Source: Flavobacteriaceae bacterium
Lineage (GTDB): Bacteria; Bacteroidota; Bacteroidia; Flavobacteriales; Flavobacteriaceae
Assembly: GCA_024638225.1 (NCBI GenBank)
Contig: JAHEKR010000065.1
Span: forward strand, 33,906 to 97,043
Length of the DNA stretch: 63,138 nt
Direction of reading: 5' to 3'
The position numbers and the translations under genes are program-made. Within the stretch, counting starts at the first letter, position 1, and each line of letters begins with the position of its first letter. Under the pieces are notes generated by a model. The model worked only from the letters and a program-made list of their open reading frames with translations, searched no databases and was not told the origin of the DNA. Of the stretch, positions 54,239 through 63,138 are shown in pieces.

Positions 54239-57200
54239 TGAAGTATTTGGACAAGCTTAACTTACGTCTGTACTATACGCTCTTTGGAGTTATGGCTTCT
54301 GCCATGCTATTGGCGCAAAACGGTACGATTACACAAGATAGCTTGTTGCTTGCTCAGAACTTAAAGCAAATTGCTCAAAAACAAAAGCCAGCTTCTTTTG
54401 TTGCTTCCTACACTTATGATCCCAAACTTAATTTGTACTTCTACAACGTTAAAGTTGGTGAAATAAACGCCGAAAAACCCTTAGTCCTTACCCCAGCAGA
54501 ATACAGCAAACGAGTGTTGGAAGAAAAATCATTGGCATACATTCGTGAAAAACAAGCAGCACTTGCAGGGATTGATGAAGACGAGCAAACCCAAAAGGAT
54601 TTACTCCCAGATTACTACGTTAACTCTAAGTTTTTTAAAGTAATTTTTGGTGGCAGCGAAATCAATATTCGGCCACAAGGGTCGGCGAGTATAGACCTTG
54701 GTGTTCGCTACCAGAAATCTGGAAATCCATCTATTTCACCGAGAAATCAAAGTAGCTTTGGTTTTGATTTTGACCAGCGCATCAACCTTAGTTTGTCTGG
54801 AACAATAGGAACACGCCTCAAGGTAAACGCCAACTACGACACTCAATCTACATTTGATTTTCAGCGCGTCATAAAATTGGAATTTTACCCTGAAGATTTG
54901 GTGCCGAGTGGTATTCAAAACACAATAAATAAAGGTAAAGGTCTAGCCAATAAAAGCAATGACTTGGTAAACAAAGGAAAAGATCTGTTCGATAAGGGTA
55001 AGGCAAAACTTGATGAACTTAGAAACATTAAAGACCAAGGGATCTCCGGAAACGAGGACGGTATCCTTCAAAAACTAGAAATAGGAAATGTAAGCATGCC
55101 GCTGAACAGTTCACTGATTACTGGAGCACAAAGTCTTTTTGGGGTTAAAGCCCAATTAAAATTTGGTAATACGGATATTGCCGCGGTTATTTCGGAACAA
55201 CGCTCTCAAACACAAACCGTACAGACAAACGGCGATGGAACTTTGGAGGAGTTTTCACTTTTTGCCTTAGACTATGAAGAGTACCGTCACTTCTTTTTGG
55301 CGCAGTACTTTAGAGACAACTACGATAAGGCAGTCAAAACATATCCCTATATAAATTCACCCATTCAAATTACACGAATTGAGGTTTGGATTACCAACCG
55401 ATCTGCTCGAACCAATAATGTGCGTAACATCATGGCGCTTCAAGATTTGGGAGAGTCAGATCCCGATAAAGTACTTTTAGATAACAGTACTGCAAATTTC
55501 TTTAACGTTGCTCCCGGAGCTTATCCAGATAACGAGGCAAATAAATTAGACCCGTTGGCCATTGGCGGATCGGGACTGCTTACGGATGAAATTCGTGATA
55601 TTGCTACAGCGCGAAACGGCTTTGGAATCCTTTCATCTACAGTAAGTGAGGGACGCGACTACGCCATCTTGGAAAGTGCACGTAAGTTAGATCAAAGTGA
55701 ATATAAACTTCACAGTCAACTTGGGTATATTTCTTTAAATCAGCAACTTAACAACGACGAGGTGTTGGCCGTTGCCTTTCAATACACAGTCAATGGACAA
55801 ACCTATCAAGTTGGCGAGTTTTCTGGAGACGGAGTAGCCTCTACAACTGTAGTCAACCCACCTGGTATAGCTCCAGTAGTGAGCAACAACAGCCTTTTGG
55901 TAAAAATGCTAAAAAGTCCAGTACTAGATGTAGCCAATCCTGTGTGGGACTTAATGATGAAAAACGTGTACAATATTGGCGCATTTCAACTTTCCGAAGA
56001 GGACTTTGTGTTCAATGTATTGTATACAGATCCATCACCAGCTAACTTTATTCGCCCCGAAGATGAAAACTCCTGGCCAGCAGGAACTGAAGAGCGAATA
56101 CTGCTTAACCTTTTTGGCCTTGACAAACTAAATATTTATCAAGATCCACAACCAGAAGGGGATGGATTTTTTGATTACCTAAGTGGAATAACCGTATTCC
56201 CAGAACAAGGACAAATTGTTTTTCCCAGTATTGAGCCTTTTGGGGAATACTTGTTTGAGCTCCTCAAATCTACGGACCCTCAAGAGGATTATTCGGATAG
56301 AAACCGGTATAACGACAATCAAAAAAAGTACGTTTTTAAAGAAATGTATGAGATTACCAAAGCCGATGCTGCCGATTATCAGCGATACAATAAATTTGAA
56401 TTGAAAGGCCGCTATAAATCTTCAGGTTCAGGCCAAGGGATTGCACTAGGAGCTTTTAATGTACCCCGTGGATCTGTTCGCGTTTCGGCTGGAGGAAGAC
56501 TGCTGCAGGAAGGCACTGACTATACGGTTAATTACCAACTGGGCCGAGTGACTATCTTAAACGAAGCGATTAAAAATTCAAATATTCCCATTGAGGTCTC
56601 GACAGAAAGCAACACACTTTTTGGCCAACAAAACAAACGTTTTATGGGTTTTACCGCCGAACACAAGCTCAACGACGACTTGGTTTTGGGCGCAACATAT
56701 ATGCGCCTAAGCGAACGCCCGTTAACCCAGAAAGCCAATTACGGAACCGAGCCTGTAAACAACAGCATGCTCGGAATGAGCGGAATGTTTTCTAAAGAAA
56801 TTCCCTTTTTGACCCGAATGGTCAATAAGTTACCCAACATAGATACGCAAGTAGCATCTACTATATCCATTCGCGCCGAGGCTGCCTATTTGCGGGTAGG
56901 AACACCCAAATCAACAGAGCTCAATAGTGTGGCTACTTCCTACATAGATGACTTTGAAGGGACACAAACAAATCTAGACATACGCGATACCTATTCTTGG
57001 AGTTTGGCAAGTGTTCCAGCACCTTCTCAACAGTTACCCCTAGCTGGAGCATCGGCTGGAGTAGATGATATTCGTGCAGGCTATCAACGTGCGCAGCTTG
57101 CATGGTACAATATCGATCCACTTTTTTACTCTTCCCGTAGACCAGGAGGTATATCCGATAACGACTTGTCTACAAATGAAGCAAGACGCATTTTTATTGA

Positions 57201-60200
57201 CGAAATATTCCCGCAACAGGACATCGTTCAAGGTCAGTCTAGAGTCCAGTACACTTTTGACTTAGCCTATTATCCACAAGAGCGAGGACCGTACAACAAC
57301 GCACCGAGTTTTGGTGCGAACCCTGAACAAAATTGGGCAGCGATTACCCGCCCCATGACAACCACAGACTTTGCACAGGCCAATGTCGAGTACATTGAGT
57401 TTTGGTTATTGGATACATTCTCAGATCAAGCAAGTACCAATACCGATTTAGGCGATTTGGTCTTCCATTTGGGAAATATTTCGGAAGATGTACTCAAAGA
57501 CGGGCGCAAACAATACGAAAACGGACTTCCTGCCAATGGTCAAAATACAGCTACGTATTCTACCTCGTGGGGAGTTACGCCAGCTTCCCAATCGCTGGTT
57601 TATGCATTTGATGCAGACGGTCAAAACCGCTCCTTACAAGATGTAGGTTTAGATGGTTTGTCTGATGAGGAAGAACGATTAATTTATTCCAATGGGCCTA
57701 CGGAAGATCCAGCTGGAGACAACTACACCTATTTTGCTCAAGGAAGTGGTTCCGTTTTGGACAGATACAAAAAATACAACGGCACTCAAGGAAATTCACC
57801 CTTGCAAGTTACCGAACAGTTTAGAGGATCTTATACCGTCCCGGACACAGAAGATTTGAACCAAGACAATACCATGAACACCATAGACCGCTATTATCAA
57901 TACCGCGTTCCAATCGGTAAAAATATGCAGGTGGGTGTGCACCCTTTCTTGGTTGATGTTCGTGAAAACGACAACATCCAACTGCCCAATGGTCAGGTGA
58001 CAAGTTCTCGCTGGCTTCAGTTCCGAGTACCTGTCGTAGAGGCGTATTACGAAGCCCCAGCCACCCGACAGTATTTTGAATCTATTAACGATATGCAAGA
58101 CTTGCGTTCCATTCGCTTTATGCGGATGATGCTTACTGGATTTCAGCAACCCACAGTGCTACGCTTTGGTACTTTAGACATTGTTCGAGCAGACTGGACA
58201 CGTGTTGCAAATGCGTTGAATAAAGATGAAATCAACTATCCGAATACCCAGCTTGAAGTTAGTGCGGTTAATATTCTTGAAAATGAAACCAGAACGCCTA
58301 TTCGGTACAAGTTACCGCCAGGAATTCAGCGCGAGACTTTAAACAGCTACAACAACCTGATTAGAGAAAACGAACAATCGCTTTCGCTTACCATTACCGA
58401 TTTGGAGCCCAAAGATGCCGAGGGTGTTTATAAGCACATTGATTTAGACATGCGCCAATACAAACGCCTACGGATGTTTTTACACGCCGAGTCATTGCCT
58501 CTTCAATCAGGGAAAAACCCGCTACCAGGTGAAGGTGCTCAAGAAGAGTTTGACGAACGCCTAGTCGCCTTTATTCGTCTTGGAACAGACATTACAGAAA
58601 ACTACTACCAAGTGGAGATTCCGTTAAAACCCACTGCGTACACGGATGGTGTTTCGAATAACCTTAGCGCAGAAGAGATTTGGCAAACGGGCAGTAACGA
58701 GATAGACCTTCCAATAGAACTGCTGACGAAGATGAAAGCCAAGTCTATTAAGGATCGAGAATTAGATGGGGCAACCTATTTTGATGAGGAATTAAACCGC
58801 ATCCAAGAATTTACACCAATATCGAGTTTGCCTGGAGAGAAAAAATACAAACTTTCCATTCGCGGAAACCCTACACTTGGTGCCATTCGGACTTTAGTTG
58901 TTGGGGTTAAAAATCCAAGTACTACTCCAGGTTCGCGACTTAGCGGCGAGGTTTGGTTTAACGAATTACGCCTTTCTGAAATTGATTCGCAAGGTGGCTG
59001 GGCAGCTGTGGGTGCTTTAGACGCTACGCTTGCTGACTTTGCCAATGTCACTGTAAACGGAGCGATTTCTACGGTCGGGTTTGGCGCTATTGATCAGTCT
59101 CCAAACTTGCGAAGCCAAGAGGATATACGTTCGTACGGTTTAACTACAAGTCTTAATGCGGGTATGTTATTTCCAAAAAAATGGGGCTTAGTCCTTCCCG
59201 TAAGTTATAGTTATAACCAAGAAGTGGTCACTCCTGAGTACGACCCATATTATCGAGATTTACGCTTACAAGATCGTTTGGATGCTGCTGAAAGCACACA
59301 GGAACGAGAGAAGATTCGCAAACAAGCACTTAGCGTATCTAAATTGAAAAGTATTAACCTTATCGGAGTACGCAAACAACGGGGACCCGAAGCAAAACAA
59401 GACTTTTTCGATGTTGAAAATTTAGATTTATCCTACTCCTACAACGAAGAAAAAAGACACGATTTTGAAATTGAGGATTACGCCTACCAAAATATCCGCT
59501 TAGGCGCAGGATACAATTATTCGTTTAAACCATTAGCCTTTAAACCTTTGGGAAAAGTAAACTTTATTTCCACCAAAAAATATTTACGCTGGCTATCGGA
59601 GCTTAATTTCAACTTGGCACCAAGCTCAGTTACAATAGCGGCAAACATTAACCGTACTTTTCAGAGCCAACGTTTTCGGCAAGTTTTTCTAGCAGGAACA
59701 GATCCATCGAATCAACTGACGCCTCCAGATTTACAGCAACGGAACTATTTGTTTGACTGGATGTTTACCGTCAATCACAACCTCACTAATTCTCTTCGCT
59801 TGGACTTCTCAGCAAGCAGTAGAAACATTGTGCGTAATTACTTGACAGACAACGGTGCTGCTGGCACTACTCAAGTAAATACGGAACTCGATATTTGGGA
59901 TGGCTTATGGGATATGGGCCAAATGGATCGTTTTGATCAGTCTATAGGAGCTACTTATCAGTTGCCGTTTAAGTTTATCCCAGGCTTATCTTTTTTAGAC
60001 GCTACCTATTCGTACACGGGTAACTTTAATTGGCAGCGTGGTTCTACCGCACTGGCTAATGTAGTGGACGAAAACAACAATGCATTGGGCTTGGTGCACA
60101 CCTTGCAAAATGCCAATACAAATCAAATTAATGGGAGCGCCAATATGCAAACTCTTTACAATACTATTGGCCTGAAAAAAAATACGCGAAACAACGCCAA

Positions 60201-61548
60201 GAAAAAACCTGCTGTTCGTTTCAAAAATACGCTCGTAGGTTTGCTTACGGCACTGCGAAGAGTTCAATTTACCTATAGCGATAATAACGGAACGGTTCTT
60301 CCGGGCTACACCCAAAATATTGGGTTTTTGGGCACTTCTAATCCCGGATTAGCTTTTGCTCTTGGCCGTCAAGATGACCTAAGATTCGAAGCGGCTAAAC
60401 GAGGTTGGCTCACGGACTTTCCAAGTTTTAATCAAGCGTACACCACTGTTCACACCAACCAAATAACGTATAATGCTGACGTTAACTTACTCCAAGGACT
60501 AAAACTTGACCTAACTGGGAACCGAAGTTATTCAGAAAATAATTCAGAAAATTTCAATGTAACCAACGGCGTATACAATCCACTTTCTCCAAGGCTATTT
60601 GGGAATTTTGAAATCTCAACAATTCTTCTTAAAACCTCCTTTAGTGGGAACGGTTTGGCTTCGCAAGCTTTTGAAGACTTAAAGACCAACCGAATAGTTG
60701 TTGCCCAGCGTTTGGGTGTAGCACGCGGCATCGCCCCTGGCGATGTAGATGTGGACGGATTTCCTAGAGGTTATGGAAAGAACAACCAAGCGGTACTTAT
60801 TCCTGCATTTTTGGCCGCTTATTCGGGTCAGGATGCGGCTAAGGTGAGTATGGATGCCAAGCGTTCTTTTCCTCTCCCCAACTGGAATCTTCAGTATACA
60901 GGCCTGATGCGCCTTAAGTCTTTTAAAAAGCGATTTAATCGCTTTGCTATAGCACATGGATATCGTGCCAGCCATACGTTAAATGCTTTTGCAACCAATT
61001 TGGAATACACGCCTACGGCAACAGATCAGTCTGGAAATTTTATGAATAAGATTTTGTATACCAATGTCAATTTAGTGGAGCAGTTTAACCCTTTGATAAA
61101 AGTGGATTTTGAGCTCAAAAACAGCCTGCAGCTTTCGGCAGAGATTAGAAAAGATAGAGCCTTATCGCTTTCACTCGACAACAACCTTCTTACGGAAACT
61201 TCTGGAGACGAATGGATTGTAGGAATGGGCTACCGAATCAAAAATGTAAAATTTAAAACGAATATTGGTGGAAAATCAACCAATCTAAAAGGAGACATCA
61301 ACATAAAAGCAGACCTGTCTGTCCGCGATAACATTACGCTAATTCGGAATTTAGATTTGATGAGTGATCAAGTTACAGCCGGACAACGTTTGTGGTCGCT
61401 TAAGGTTTCAGCTGATTATGCTCTTTCACGCAACTTTACTGCGGCATTCTTTTACGACCACACATTTTCTAAATTTGCTATTTCAACAGCCTTTCCACAG
61501 ACCAATATTCGCTCTGGATTAAGCTTGCGTTATAATTTTGGAAATTAG
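54238..61548 (+). CDS. sprA: SprA, outer-membrane translocon of the type IX secretion system
   Basis: 2436 residues, the size expected for SprA (Sov in Porphyromonas). The N-terminal signal ends near AMLLAQNGT. SprA forms a very large beta barrel that passes T9SS cargo and gliding adhesins; most of the protein shows alternating-strand barrel character, and it ends in GLSLRYNFGN. Characteristic stretches are DLGVRYQKSGNPSISPRNQ, SLSGTIGTRLKVNANYDTQ and FKTNIGGKST. It overlaps ruvA by one base (TAATG). The order ruvA-sprA-gcvH is conserved in flavobacteria. Its presence implies T9SS and possibly gliding, although the partner genes lie outside the window. Confidence 0.96.
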   Translation: MKYLDKLNLRLYYTLFGVMASAMLLAQNGTITQDSLLLAQNLKQIAQKQKPASFVASYTYDPKLNLYFYNVKVGEINAEKPLVLTPAEYSKRVLEEKSLAYIREKQAALAGIDEDEQTQKDLLPDYYVNSKFFKVIFGGSEINIRPQGSASIDLGVRYQKSGNPSISPRNQSSFGFDFDQRINLSLSGTIGTRLKVNANYDTQSTFDFQRVIKLEFYPEDLVPSGIQNTINKGKGLANKSNDLVNKGKDLFDKGKAKLDELRNIKDQGISGNEDGILQKLEIGNVSMPLNSSLITGAQSLFGVKAQLKFGNTDIAAVISEQRSQTQTVQTNGDGTLEEFSLFALDYEEYRHFFLAQYFRDNYDKAVKTYPYINSPIQITRIEVWITNRSARTNNVRNIMALQDLGESDPDKVLLDNSTANFFNVAPGAYPDNEANKLDPLAIGGSGLLTDEIRDIATARNGFGILSSTVSEGRDYAILESARKLDQSEYKLHSQLGYISLNQQLNNDEVLAVAFQYTVNGQTYQVGEFSGDGVASTTVVNPPGIAPVVSNNSLLVKMLKSPVLDVANPVWDLMMKNVYNIGAFQLSEEDFVFNVLYTDPSPANFIRPEDENSWPAGTEERILLNLFGLDKLNIYQDPQPEGDGFFDYLSGITVFPEQGQIVFPSIEPFGEYLFELLKSTDPQEDYSDRNRYNDNQKKYVFKEMYEITKADAADYQRYNKFELKGRYKSSGSGQGIALGAFNVPRGSVRVSAGGRLLQEGTDYTVNYQLGRVTILNEAIKNSNIPIEVSTESNTLFGQQNKRFMGFTAEHKLNDDLVLGATYMRLSERPLTQKANYGTEPVNNSMLGMSGMFSKEIPFLTRMVNKLPNIDTQVASTISIRAEAAYLRVGTPKSTELNSVATSYIDDFEGTQTNLDIRDTYSWSLASVPAPSQQLPLAGASAGVDDIRAGYQRAQLAWYNIDPLFYSSRRPGGISDNDLSTNEARRIFIDEIFPQQDIVQGQSRVQYTFDLAYYPQERGPYNNAPSFGANPEQNWAAITRPMTTTDFAQANVEYIEFWLLDTFSDQASTNTDLGDLVFHLGNISEDVLKDGRKQYENGLPANGQNTATYSTSWGVTPASQSLVYAFDADGQNRSLQDVGLDGLSDEEERLIYSNGPTEDPAGDNYTYFAQGSGSVLDRYKKYNGTQGNSPLQVTEQFRGSYTVPDTEDLNQDNTMNTIDRYYQYRVPIGKNMQVGVHPFLVDVRENDNIQLPNGQVTSSRWLQFRVPVVEAYYEAPATRQYFESINDMQDLRSIRFMRMMLTGFQQPTVLRFGTLDIVRADWTRVANALNKDEINYPNTQLEVSAVNILENETRTPIRYKLPPGIQRETLNSYNNLIRENEQSLSLTITDLEPKDAEGVYKHIDLDMRQYKRLRMFLHAESLPLQSGKNPLPGEGAQEEFDERLVAFIRLGTDITENYYQVEIPLKPTAYTDGVSNNLSAEEIWQTGSNEIDLPIELLTKMKAKSIKDRELDGATYFDEELNRIQEFTPISSLPGEKKYKLSIRGNPTLGAIRTLVVGVKNPSTTPGSRLSGEVWFNELRLSEIDSQGGWAAVGALDATLADFANVTVNGAISTVGFGAIDQSPNLRSQEDIRSYGLTTSLNAGMLFPKKWGLVLPVSYSYNQEVVTPEYDPYYRDLRLQDRLDAAESTQEREKIRKQALSVSKLKSINLIGVRKQRGPEAKQDFFDVENLDLSYSYNEEKRHDFEIEDYAYQNIRLGAGYNYSFKPLAFKPLGKVNFISTKKYLRWLSELNFNLAPSSVTIAANINRTFQSQRFRQVFLAGTDPSNQLTPPDLQQRNYLFDWMFTVNHNLTNSLRLDFSASSRNIVRNYLTDNGAAGTTQVNTELDIWDGLWDMGQMDRFDQSIGATYQLPFKFIPGLSFLDATYSYTGNFNWQRGSTALANVVDENNNALGLVHTLQNANTNQINGSANMQTLYNTIGLKKNTRNNAKKKPAVRFKNTLVGLLTALRRVQFTYSDNNGTVLPGYTQNIGFLGTSNPGLAFALGRQDDLRFEAAKRGWLTDFPSFNQAYTTVHTNQITYNADVNLLQGLKLDLTGNRSYSENNSENFNVTNGVYNPLSPRLFGNFEISTILLKTSFSGNGLASQAFEDLKTNRIVVAQRLGVARGIAPGDVDVDGFPRGYGKNNQAVLIPAFLAAYSGQDAAKVSMDAKRSFPLPNWNLQYTGLMRLKSFKKRFNRFAIAHGYRASHTLNAFATNLEYTPTATDQSGNFMNKILYTNVNLVEQFNPLIKVDFELKNSLQLSAEIRKDRALSLSLDNNLLTETSGDEWIVGMGYRIKNVKFKTNIGGKSTNLKGDINIKADLSVRDNITLIRNLDLMSDQVTAGQRLWSLKVSADYALSRNFTAAFFYDHTFSKFAISTAFPQTNIRSGLSLRYNFGN

Positions 61549-61583
61549 GTCGGTTTTATACTACATTTAAAAAAAATTAAATA

Positions 61584-61961
61584 ATGAGTATTCCACAAGA
61601 TTTAAAGTACACCCAAGATCACGAATGGGTACAAATTGAAGGAAATGAAGCTACAATTGGTATTACTGATTTTGCTCAAGGAGAATTAGGAGATATCGTT
61701 TATGTGGAGGTTGAAACAGTAGGGGAAACGCTACAAAAAGAAGAGGTGTTTGGTACAGTCGAGGCAGTAAAAACAGTTTCGGATCTCTTTTTACCGATTA
61801 CAGGCGAAATACTAACATTTAACGAAAACCTAGAAGATACTCCAGAGCTGGTCAATGAAGACCCCTACGGATCGGGATGGATTATTAAGCTTAAAGTTGA
61901 AGACACAACTCAACTTGATGCCCTTCTCTCTGCTGATGCCTACCAGAAACTTATTGGCTAA
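61584..61961 (+). CDS. gcvH: Glycine cleavage system H protein
   Basis: 125 residues. The lipoyl-lysine motif is in [17 protein letters not shown]. It carries the aminomethyl group in the glycine cleavage system. It follows sprA by 35 bases, the usual flavobacterial neighbour. Confidence 0.97.
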   Translation: MSIPQDLKYTQDHEWVQIEGNEATIGITDFAQGELGDIVYVEVETVGETLQKEEVFGTVEAVKTVSDLFLPITGEILTFNENLEDTPELVNEDPYGSGWIIKLKVEDTTQLDALLSADAYQKLIG

Positions 61962-62032
61962 TACTCTTCAATCGTTATTTACCATACTTAAAGTAAAATT
62001 ATTACTTTAGCAACTGGCAAAAAATATTTTTT

Positions 62033-62734
62033 ATGCAACCAAAGAAAAATCCTCAATCCGATTTAACTAAAAACAGCAGTCTCTATTTCGCGATTGGCCT
62101 TTGTGCTGTGCTCTTTATTTCTTGGCAAGCCATAGAGTGGAGAACCTATGACAAAACGGGTTATGGCTACGAGGCACTCAATGTAGACGACGACGATGAT
62201 GAATTGGTACCGATTACTGAGCAAATCAAAACACCTCCACCACCGCCACCTCCACCAGCTCCTGAAATTATCGAAATTGTAGAGGACGAAGAAGAGGTAG
62301 AAGAGACCATTATCGAATCTACCGAAACGACACAGGAAGAAATTATCGAAGAAGTAGAAGTATTGGAGGAAGACTTCGATGTAGACGTTCCTTTTGCCAT
62401 CATTGAAGACGTTCCCTTATTTCCTGGTTGTGAGCGTGTCCCCAAATCCGAACGAAGAAAATGCTTTCAAGAAAAAATACAGCGGCATATTGCGCGTAAT
62501 TTCCGTTACCCCGAGATTGCTCAAGAAATGGGTATCCAAGGACGTGTTTATGTCCAGTTTGTGATTGATAAAGACGGAACCATCACAGGCATTAGAACCC
62601 GAGGACCAGATAAAAATTTGGAAAAGGAAGCCAACCGAATTATTGGTAAGTTGCCCAATATGACACCTGGAAAACAACGCGGTAGGCCCGTTCGTGTCCC
62701 CTTTAGTATTCCCATTACGTTCCGATTACAATAA
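62033..62734 (+). CDS. TonB-like energy transducer
   Basis: 233 residues. One N-terminal membrane helix (SLYFAIGLCAVLFISWQAIEW), a proline run (KTPPPPPPPPAPEI) followed by a strongly acidic Glu-rich linker, and a C-terminal TonB domain (IARNFRYPEIAQEMGIQG, VYVQFVIDKDGTITGIRTRG, FSIPITFRLQ). It transmits proton-motive force from ExbB-ExbD to TonB-dependent receptors. It is closely related to the next gene and ends at a terminator. Confidence 0.93.
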   Translation: MQPKKNPQSDLTKNSSLYFAIGLCAVLFISWQAIEWRTYDKTGYGYEALNVDDDDDELVPITEQIKTPPPPPPPPAPEIIEIVEDEEEVEETIIESTETTQEEIIEEVEVLEEDFDVDVPFAIIEDVPLFPGCERVPKSERRKCFQEKIQRHIARNFRYPEIAQEMGIQGRVYVQFVIDKDGTITGIRTRGPDKNLEKEANRIIGKLPNMTPGKQRGRPVRVPFSIPITFRLQ

Positions 62735-62740
62735 TATACG

Positions 62741-62762
62741 CCCGGCTTAGCCGGGTTTTTTT
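62741..62762 (+). terminator. Intrinsic terminator between the two tonB-like genes
   Basis: CCCGGC-TTA-GCCGGG with seven T residues immediately after. Confidence 0.85.
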
Positions 62763-62775
62763 GGCAAAATTTTTG

Positions 62776-62783
62776 TAGGTTTG
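62776..62783 (+). promoter_or_regulatory. -7 promoter box of the second tonB-like gene
   Basis: TAGGTTTG matches TAnnTTTG, 26 bases before the ATG and just after the terminator. No good -33 element. Confidence 0.4.
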
Positions 62784-62809
62784 ATTACCAAATCTTTAAT
62801 ACCTACGTT

Positions 62810-63138
62810 ATGCAGCCCAAAAAAAATCCGCAAAAGGATTTGTCCAAAAACAGTAATATTTACTTCGCCATTGGCCTTTGCCTTTCGCTACTTGTCTCTT
62901 GGCGACTTGTAGAACTCAAAACCTACGACAAAAATCAAATTGATTTGGATCAGTTGATGATTAATCAGGATGATGATGAATTAGTGCCCATTACGGAGCA
63001 AATAAAAACCCCACCACCTCCACCACCTCCGCCAGCAGCAACACAAGTCATAGAGATTGTTAAGGATGAGATAGAAGTAGAAGAAACGGTTATTCAATCC
63101 ACGGAGACCACACAGGAAGAAATTATCGAAGATGTAGA
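62810..63138 (+). CDS. Second TonB-like energy transducer, N-terminal part (cut by window edge)
   Basis: About 109 residues are visible. The start MQPKKNPQKDLSKNSNIYFA nearly repeats the first tonB-like protein, followed by a helix (IGLCLSLLVSWRLVEL), the proline run after ELVPITEQIKT, and the same acidic linker (TTQEEIIEDV). It is a tandem duplicate of the preceding gene that has diverged in the first linker. The TonB domain lies beyond the edge. Confidence 0.92.
   Translation, partial: MQPKKNPQKDLSKNSNIYFAIGLCLSLLVSWRLVELKTYDKNQIDLDQLMINQDDDELVPITEQIKTPPPPPPPPAATQVIEIVKDEIEVEETVIQSTETTQEEIIEDV

Noticed and set aside
62220-62270. Proline-codon run in the tonB-like gene as a tandem repeat of interest
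   Set aside because: Proline runs are a normal part of the TonB periplasmic linker.
1-63138. CRISPR arrays, rRNA genes, insertion sequences, prophage or integron
   Set aside because: No regularly spaced repeats, transposase, integrase or rRNA sequence was recognised on either strand.

Overview
The window reads as a chromosomal stretch of a member of the Bacteroidota, most likely the Flavobacteriaceae or a close relative in the Flavobacteriales. The evidence is the T9SS translocon gene sprA, a complete alternative complex III (act) cluster joined to cytochrome oxidase genes, a DUF4270 lipoprotein, a eukaryote-like one-subunit glycyl-tRNA synthetase, and repeated promoters of the Bacteroidota type (TTTG/TTG, then about 17-23 nt, then TAnnTTTG). 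Coding density is high. I see no prophage, insertion sequence, CRISPR array or rRNA operon.

Layout. 1-4.3 kb: comF (cut by the window edge), glyS, a small outer-membrane protein, xth and a tas-like aldo/keto reductase. 4.3-7.8 kb, minus strand: panC-panD-flippase-like protein-radA. 7.9-12.3 kb, plus strand: a glycogen-synthase-like protein lacking the C-terminal domain, a DUF4270 lipoprotein and glmS. 12.3-25.4 kb, mostly minus strand: translation and envelope genes (rplM-rpsI, rpsB-tsf, pyrH-frr, an RND/MMPL exporter, asnS, rpoN) with small hypothetical proteins. 25.6-32.4 kb: polA, a thioredoxin-fold protein without catalytic cysteines, and a large DUF2723 membrane protein. 32.4-33.3 kb: tRNA-Gln preceded by a broken, hairpin-rich copy of itself. 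33.3-38.1 kb: rimP-nusA-infB, then a SPOR-domain protein on the other strand.

38.3-49.4 kb is a respiratory module, actABCDEF-coxB-coxA. It carries electrons from menaquinol through alternative complex III to an aa3-type oxidase and closes with a strong terminator. 49.4-63.1 kb: ruvB, queG, a malic enzyme/phosphotransacetylase fusion, ruvA, sprA, gcvH and two tandem tonB-like genes, the second cut by the window edge.

No wholly new multi-gene system stands out. The parts most worth a second look are the degenerate tRNA-Gln copy with nested palindromes, the long charged C-terminal tail on ribosomal protein S2, the cysteine-less thioredoxin next to polA, the cluster of promoters that abut start codons (leaderless mRNA candidates), the shared stop codons of convergent genes, and the hairpin in front of rimP.
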